Shown here: piece after piece, positions 57,600 through 64,000 of the stretch
Layout: the number at the start of each line of letters is the position of its first letter
How positions within the stretch are numbered: position 1 is the stretch's first letter
Assembly: GCA_963965975.1 (NCBI GenBank)
Contig: OZ014417.1
Location: forward strand, 6,119,821 to 6,183,820
Reading direction: 5' to 3'
DNA from: Xestospongia bergquistia
Lineage: Eukaryota > Porifera > Demospongiae > Haplosclerida > Petrosiidae
DNA: 64,000 bases
The notes under the pieces: model-generated
What the model saw: only the letters and a program-made list of their open reading frames with translations
Told to the model about the DNA's origin: nothing
Databases searched by the model: none
Position numbers and translations under genes: made by a program

Positions 57600-60360
57600 T
57601 CTGTTAACCGGCTTTGAACCGCTTTAACTCGGGAAACACGGCACTGGTAGCGACCTAACTATAGTGGACAGTACCAAAACTACTGTACTTCTTTTATTTT
57701 ATGACTAACTTTTGTTTGATGCATGCATATATCACTGTTAAAGTTGAATGGTTGATTTAACCAATATATGTTCTCACAGGTTGCATGGACATACCAACTT
57801 GTTTGATGCAATAAAGTAAACATCCTGTACTATTTTTATTTCTAACTTAATAAAAACTCTATAGAATTGATTATTAATAAAACTAATTGCTAGTACTATG
57901 ATGATGAGATGCCCAGAACTGTCACTATTAAATTCATACATTAAATTCAATGTATTTTGTAGAGAAGTATGTAACCACAATGTACATGAATTGATTAAAA
58001 CAACCAATTTTTAACTGTGTGAAAAGATAGGTAAAGAAAGTAAAAGTTAAAATCTATATTGCTATTATTATTTTACTTACAATGGAACATAAGAATTAAA
58101 ATAAACTACTGATAGTCATACAGTCTGTAGTGGTATGCAACTGATATGAAAAGACAAAATTAAGTAGTGTTTTATGAAGTTAGAAGATATTAATTAAATG
58201 GACACACCAGATGACAGTAGTGTTACAAAAGCAACCTTTAAATTAATGCAGTTATCGCTATCTATCTATCTATATATATATATGTATTTAAGATTTGAAT
58301 ACTATATTTCTTTTATATATTGCCTACATTATATATAATTGCTGATAAACTTACATCTGCTACAGTGAACACTGCTCCCAAAACGCACAGTCAGATAGGT
58401 GATACTTCTAAGTCTACTCCTTGATAACGAAGACGTATACAGGAAAATTACCTGGTTTGTATGTCAGATGTGTCTTAATACAGACAAACTCAAACAGAGA
58501 CAAGCAAACATCTGCTTTTATTCCGTCGCCGATGTTATTCTGCGCGTGCGTATAATATTAACAAACTTGTTATTACAAATAGAGTTTTGTTTGTTGTATA
58601 ACCAAAGTATGCGACAGTCAATCAAATTGCATAAGCAAAAATAAATTGAGTTGCTAAACGTTTAAATATATAACGTTTACTTACTTTGCTTATGCCCAGC
58701 ATTTCCTTGATTGTCACATCCTTTCTCTACCTCTCACTCTCTGTTCATACATTTTTTTTACTTTAATTTTGATGTTTCCAGTTGTGCAACAGAGACAAAC
58801 AGAAGCAGAATTATAGATCGTTTATCAGTAAATATGGTATAAGTTGTATGATATAACTTTGATATGGCAGAGTTAGAAAGAGAGTATGAGTTATATTGTC
58901 AAAAGTAAATTAACATTATCATTTTCAATAATGCACAGAAATGTACATGTATGAACATATAAAGGACTACTCACTACTAGAAGACTTACATGTGGAAGCA
59001 GATGTAAATAGTAGATTATGTTACATGTACAATTTATTATTTACTCTACATAATGTACAGTGTAATTGCTTGCAGTGTTACATTATCTATTTCAAATAAT
59101 ATAGCAATTCAACTTTCATATTATAATGTTTTGAAATCTTTGAGCTTATGACCAGACCCAAGCATTCATATCATTCATATTCCTTTAAGTAATTATAGCT
59201 TAAATGGAATCTAGTCTATTGAGCTAGACCCTATTTTTTCCAGAGCAAAAGCTTCTTTTACTGTTTGTCAGTTACATTATCAAAATAGACCATCATCTGA
59301 TATGGAAAGTATTGATCATTCTCCTCTGACTTGTCACTGACATGATATCAGCTTATTCCTCATGCTAGGCCACATCCTGTGAAGTAGCTAATAAGACCCA
59401 GTTTGGAAATCTGCACTTTTGATGAGGAAAATTAGTGGAAGTTGGAGATTAATTTCATGGGACAGTCTAAAGAAATTCACCATTGATCTTACTTGTACTA
59501 AAACAATACCCCCTAATTTCATTAAAATACTATTTTGAAATTATATATTCCTTAATTTGATCTCCAAAATTTGACTAAAAAAATAATTAGCCATAATCAA
59601 CTATGGTGAATATTTAGAGAAGTTACAGTAATTGTTATGTTTCTTTATTTCTAGGATGGCTCACTCACTCCATTTACCCTTGATCAAGAAGGAGGTTAAG
59701 AATTTTATCACCTTAATCTATTAAAATGAAAACTTTAAACCAAATTATTATTATCAGTTTATTTCATTAGTTTGCTTAAATTGGAAGGATGGAAGAGCAC
59801 AGAAAAGTTGACATTCAAACTTGTTACTAAAAACGTGTATCAGCTAATAATGTCTATGTTACAACTGATGACAATTCTAAGATGAGAGAGAGAGAGAGGT
59901 GGGGGAATAGGAACAAAAGAAAGATACAACAGGCAAAGACAGATAAAGTAAAAGACGAGTCCTCTCATCTATTAATAGATAGTAGACACACAAGAAGGAG
60001 TATGAATTAATGCAGACATAATATTTTTCTCTCTATTTACAATAAAGTATGTCAAATATCTGTGTAATTGTATCACTTGTTCTTAACCCGCTGTTAACAT
60101 AATTTTGTGTTTATACAGCATCAACTGTAGAAAAGAGACTATTTATATTTCCTCTTTTACTTTATCATCCAAAAGATATAGTTTCAATTAAGAATTTCTA
60201 AACTTATAACTGACACTTATGTGCATGCATATATTATATATCACATGAGTTTATACAGGTTAAATGTACATACTAACTTACTTGATGCAGTAAAATAAAC
60301 ATCCTCAAGTCTTGTATGGAAGAACAATAGGTAAGTCTTCTACATGCATAACCAAAAATA
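57600..60360. other. non-coding interval
   Basis: No gene was recognised. A (CTAT)n/(TA)n run lies at about 58256-58283. A weak copy of repeat family R lies near 58540-58760. A word set around AACTTGTTTGATGCA near 57795 recurs near 60278, a small dispersed duplication. A purine-rich GAGAGAGAGA stretch lies near 59885. Confidence 0.5.
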
Positions 60361-61186
60361 CTAGTTTAAATAAGAGTTGACAAAAGTGTCCTGAAGACAG
60401 TAGGAAGTTTTTAATTGATCATCCTTTAGATCAGAAACAGCATGCTGTAAAAAATAACAGTGCTGCTTTGTATATGCATTGTCAAAATTAATGCAAAATA
60501 GCTCTCTAGAAGACATCCCATGCAGACATTCACTAAAGAACTTGTAGTGATCAAACATGTTCTTTCTATATACCAACTACCAACTCTTTTGTAGATATAC
60601 TAACCACATGTAAAATGAACAGTTCAAACCATTCTTGGTCTTCAATTAAGACGTCTATACCTAATTTATTCTATGAGAATAAAGCCAAATAACTAGAGGG
60701 AAGGAAAGAGAGTAATAATGTTTGTTTGTTGAAATATAAATATATGGAAATAGTCCATAACATTTTAAAATGAACTATAATTTCATTCACATTACCTGCG
60801 ATCATAGTTGTGCCATTTTCTTTAATCAACTCTTCTGAAGTATGATTGTGATTGGCCACTTGGTACATATTGCAGGGGCACATTTTTATGCTATGATTAA
60901 GTAAGTGTGGTTGGTGTCTGACTTTGATAATGTTAATATAGAATTCCATGTGATGGTCACTCATATATATTATATATACTCGCGTGTATAATGCTTTTAA
61001 TATTAACTTGCAAGTTTATAACAATATAGTCTTGATCTACGAATTAAGTGACTCTTATTAAGATGTTGTTTGCTTTTTAAACTCTTGCTAATTATATGAT
61101 TAAACCAATTCATAAGCAATTTAATTGAATAATGTTAAATTGGACTGTTGTAAAGTTAACAATCCAGTTTGGAATTTTTCACCTAT

Positions 61187-61256
<70 letters not shown>

Positions 61257-61760
61257 ATAATAATAAAAAGCTAACATAATATTATATACCAGTCAACATG
61301 CACATACCAATACCTGGAAATACTATTGAGCACAGCCATAGAAAGAAGCAATCTTGGAAATATCAAATAATTTCGTATCAAATATTAACTATTATATATT
61401 GAAAATTGATAATAATAATTACTTGATACAAAAGGTAAAATTGTAAAATAATATTGACTGATTATATGAGCAATAAATTTTAATAGATTAGGGTTTAATT
61501 TGTAACTACATTCTTTGAAGAATTATTTCTGTGACCATGGACCAGACCTGTTTTAAAATACATTCCCTTTATAAATGTCATCACTGTTACTATTTGATTT
61601 TCAAATTGAATATTCTTCTCTAGGCTAGAAAAGATTAAAACTGTTCTTTTTGCTAGATCATCAAGATAATTGATAAGTTTGTTAGTATTATCTTCATCGA
61701 TTTGTTTGCAATCACTTTTATCACTTGACCTTGATTTCTTCCTGATCATCTTCATCACTT
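60361..61760 (-). other. possible unrecognised minus-strand coding exons
   Basis: Three minus-strand open frames have more protein-like composition than their surroundings. 61758-61495 (87 codons) contains LDDLAKRTVLIFSSLEKNIQ. 60964-60788 ends at a GCAG/GTAATG donor-like site after ENGTTMIAG. 60576-60361 (71 codons) contains KFFSECLHGMSSRELFCINF. I do not recognise a domain, and upstream continuation of the first is interrupted by a TGA. They could be exons of one gene, a decayed gene, or chance. A (TA)n run at 61187-61252 lies between them. Confidence 0.25.
61187..61252. repeat. (TA)n microsatellite
   Basis: A TA run of about 66 bases with one phase slip. Confidence 0.95.
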
Positions 61761-62439
61761 CACATCAGACCAGGCAGAATGTTTTTCTCCCGACAATCTT
61801 TGCTTTGTTAGTTGAATCCATGAAAATTTTAATATTATCATGAATTTGCATTTTTGTGGATTCAATGTGACTACGTTTTTGTTATTATTAGATTAAGGTT
61901 TCTCCTGGACAATTCAATAAGACGTTATTACGTTTTATTAGTTGCAATTCATTGCATCAATTTAATCTATTAATGTAATGGCCACATAGAAAAATCAGCA
62001 CCATTCTCAAGCATCTGTTAAAAGAAATGTAAAAGAGAAAAATAAATGATAGAGAAAGGATTTCATTTCTTTTTTTCTATCTGCAGTGACTGGTATGGGC
62101 AAGGTGACTTATAAAGGAATTAAATCTTTAATAACTGCTAATTCAATATAGTGGTACAGTTACATTGAATATAGATACAGACTCATATTCTAGTTTCAAA
62201 TAACTATAATGTGTCTCTATTGTCTTTGCTCATTACTCTAACTTAATTAATTATCATTAACTGTGCTGTCAACGTAGTTGCAGCTGATCATGGGTAACCA
62301 CTACCTAGTGATTTCGAAAATATATTAAAATTATCTAAGGTATATCATTGTTATTACCATCACTCTTATTGTTATTAAACATAAATAAAGTAATAAAGTG
62401 ATCTATTAATTAACATTCATGGCTTGTATAGTAAACATA

Positions 62440-62666
62440 AGAAAATAAAAGTCACTTGATAAATGTGAAAAAAACGCATAACATTTAAACGTTTATCCTC
62501 TTGATCTAACTTACTTATCCGAACTTGCTTCGTTGTCATATCCTTTTGTTAGTTAAAGAAAGAAACTATTAATTGTTATTAAAATTATAAAATTGCTTTT
62601 TCATTAACTAAGGTTACGCACGCGCAGAAAACACCGGCGTCGTAATAAAAGTTCCTGTGATTGTGT
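62440..62666. repeat. repeat family R, copy 2 (left part)
   Basis: It contains ACGTTTATCC, GTTGTCATATCC and GGTTACGCACGCGC in the order seen at 18712-18860. It is interrupted after TAATAAAAGTT by the inverted-repeat element at 62665-63831. 61760-62440 shows no recognisable feature. Confidence 0.6.
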
Positions 62667-63831
62667 TAAGGACTAGCCGTTAACGACAGGATATTATCCA
62701 TTCGAAGAAATAGAACATTCGGCCTGAATGTTCAATAATAATGACGTGATTTACTAATACCGGAAAAAGTGTGTGGTGGTTTCATTTCTATAAAAAACAC
62801 CAAAAATCATAAAATAAACTAGAAGAGTTACATTCAGCTGATAATGAGCGTATCCACACACCATAATTTGAACAGCTAATCCAAGATATATCAGGATCAT
62901 CTCCATGTATTGCCAACAATAATCACAGACAGTGACTTCGGTAGTCACTAATTTATTCTATGTACTCTCTTCATCTTCATGAGAGGGCTTTGGTAACCTT
63001 GCTTTTGATTGCCTCTTTTGCTTAGTTGAAAAAAACCTAGGCTACTTGACATGATTTGTATTAGGAGCTGGGTTGGACTTTGGATCAAGATGTGGTAATT
63101 TTCTCCTTTCTTTGTCTATTTTTAGTACTAATAAAGCAGAACTTAGGTGTGTAGTATGTTAACTACAATTTAGTAGACTTGTTAATTTGTGTTATTGACA
63201 CTTCTGTATTGGTTGTTTAGTTGTTAATCTTTTAGTGTTCACACCTTTTGTTAGCACTGTTTATTCTACTTGTATTTAAGTTACTCTCTTATGTTGGTTG
63301 TTGTAACAGTCTTCTTTACAGTTCTTCCATTATAAAGTTAAAAAAATATACACACTTTAAGTTGATATCTACGTGAAGTTACCAAAATATCACAAGGTGC
63401 TTTTTTACAGTCTTCAGTCTCTTTAAGTCATGGCATACTTCAACATGCCCTACCACTTCTAGCACTAAGCTCTTCATTGCTTGACTTACCATTTGACAAT
63501 TGATGAACTCACCGCTCAAGAACTTGCAAATCAAGTAGAATATGTAGTAACTCTTTATCATCAGGGGTCCATTATTTTTGTTTCATGTGAACTAAATGGA
63601 AATGTTTATAGACAGTGTTATGAATTAGGTTTTCAAATTATGGTGTCTGGATACACTCATTACGTGATCATTGTAACTCTTTCTAGTACGCTTCATGATT
63701 GTTGGTGCAAAAGATGTTTTTAAAATTAATTGATTGAAATGAAACACACCTTTTCCGGTATGTTGAATTATTATTGAACATTCACGCCAAATATTCTACT
63801 TCGAATAGATAAGATCCTGTCGTTAACGGCT
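62665..63831. mobile_element. 1.16 kb element with ~200 bp inverted repeats
   Basis: TAGCCGTTAACGACAGGAT at 62665 is matched by its reverse complement ending at about 63831. The inverted similarity runs on for about 200 bases on both sides, through GAATGTTCAATAATAAT, TACCGGAAAA and the ...ACACCATAATTTGAA... word. The open frames inside (62948-62754 minus, 63481-63723 plus) are mirror readings of the two arms, not genes. The centre has no transposase. It is inserted into repeat family R. Confidence 0.78.
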
Positions 63832-64000
63832 ATATGTTTCTGAAGCACGTGACACACCCCTTTTACGTGCTGGATAACATCCTGTCGTTAACGGTTAGTG
63901 TATTAAGACCCGTCGTCTGATATAAAACAAAGTAGTTTACTGCGTGCTTCTTCTTTGTTAACTAAAGATTTAAAACTATCTGCTACTCGGTTGTGCCAGC
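63832..64000. repeat. repeat family R, copy 2 (right part) with a solo element end
   Basis: ATCCTGTCGTTAACGG at about 63880 repeats the end of the neighbouring inverted-repeat element. The window then closes with GTGCTTCTTCTTTGTTAAC and TTTAAAACTATCTG, which match 18905-18945 of copy 1. The repeat continues beyond the window. Confidence 0.6.

Noticed and set aside
63481..63723. 80-residue plus-strand open frame resembling the minus-strand frame at 62754-62948
   Set aside because: The resemblance arises because both lie in the inverted arms of one mobile element; no known protein features.
1..64000. tRNA or rRNA genes
   Set aside because: No cloverleaf with the conserved A and B box words or rRNA-like conserved stretch was noticed by eye; a tRNAscan-SE run would settle this.

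Overview
This is AT-rich eukaryotic DNA, roughly two thirds A+T. Genes are split into many small exons with introns often under 100 bp and normal GT-AG borders. The protein content (EMI, EGF and fibronectin III receptor genes plus metazoan-type transposons) indicates an animal. The very short introns, low GC and receptor style suggest a marine demosponge. That taxonomic call is an inference, not something the sequence proves. The window is rich in mobile elements and sparse in host genes.

Layout. 1-4110 is a decayed Ty3/gypsy retrotransposon with a very short 112 bp LTR. 4111-6919 is non-coding and includes a diverged copy of the 5' flank of the receptor genes. 6920-11125 holds a decayed piggyBac element inside a segment duplicated at 42729-46165. 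11328-13885 holds a small MITE and a receptor-gene relic whose EGF exon is split by a MITE, which is itself split by a MULE-like transposon with a 9 bp target duplication. 14270-15759 is another receptor 5' end, truncated and followed by a second gypsy relic (15800-17930). 18427-22650 holds dispersed repeats and a 1.3 kb inverted-repeat element. 22651-24711 is a decayed Ty1/copia element. 25440-33252 is gene A, an apparently intact 32-exon receptor gene. 33253-39274 is non-coding with an exon-like tandem array. 39275-42613 is paralogue B, a pseudogene on the minus strand. 46419-52627 is paralogue C, apparently intact on the minus strand, with a hAT element in one intron. 53104 starts a divergent first exon with a signal-anchor-like segment. 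53080-64000 is mostly duplicated repeat DNA with MITEs, microsatellites and a 1.16 kb long-inverted-repeat element.

The main biology is the receptor family. By manual splicing, gene A encodes 1392 residues and gene C 1169 residues, with consistent phases at every junction. The order is signal peptide, EMI-like domain, a variable number of EGF modules (7 in A, 1 in C), one DINEC-type EGF, four fibronectin III domains, a cysteine-containing juxtamembrane region, one membrane helix and a cytoplasmic tail. The tail carries tandemly repeated 117 bp exons, each encoding a 39-residue module with tyrosines followed by a class II SH3-ligand motif. Both variable arrays are made of phase-symmetric exons, so whole modules can be gained or lost without breaking the reading frame. 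B keeps only one tail module. Three further loci (5' flank relic near 4975-5870, relic at 11675-13885, relic at 15165-15759) show repeated duplication and transposon-driven death of family members. Taken together this looks like a rapidly evolving receptor cluster with adjustable ligand-side and signalling-side valency. The function is inferred from domain content only.
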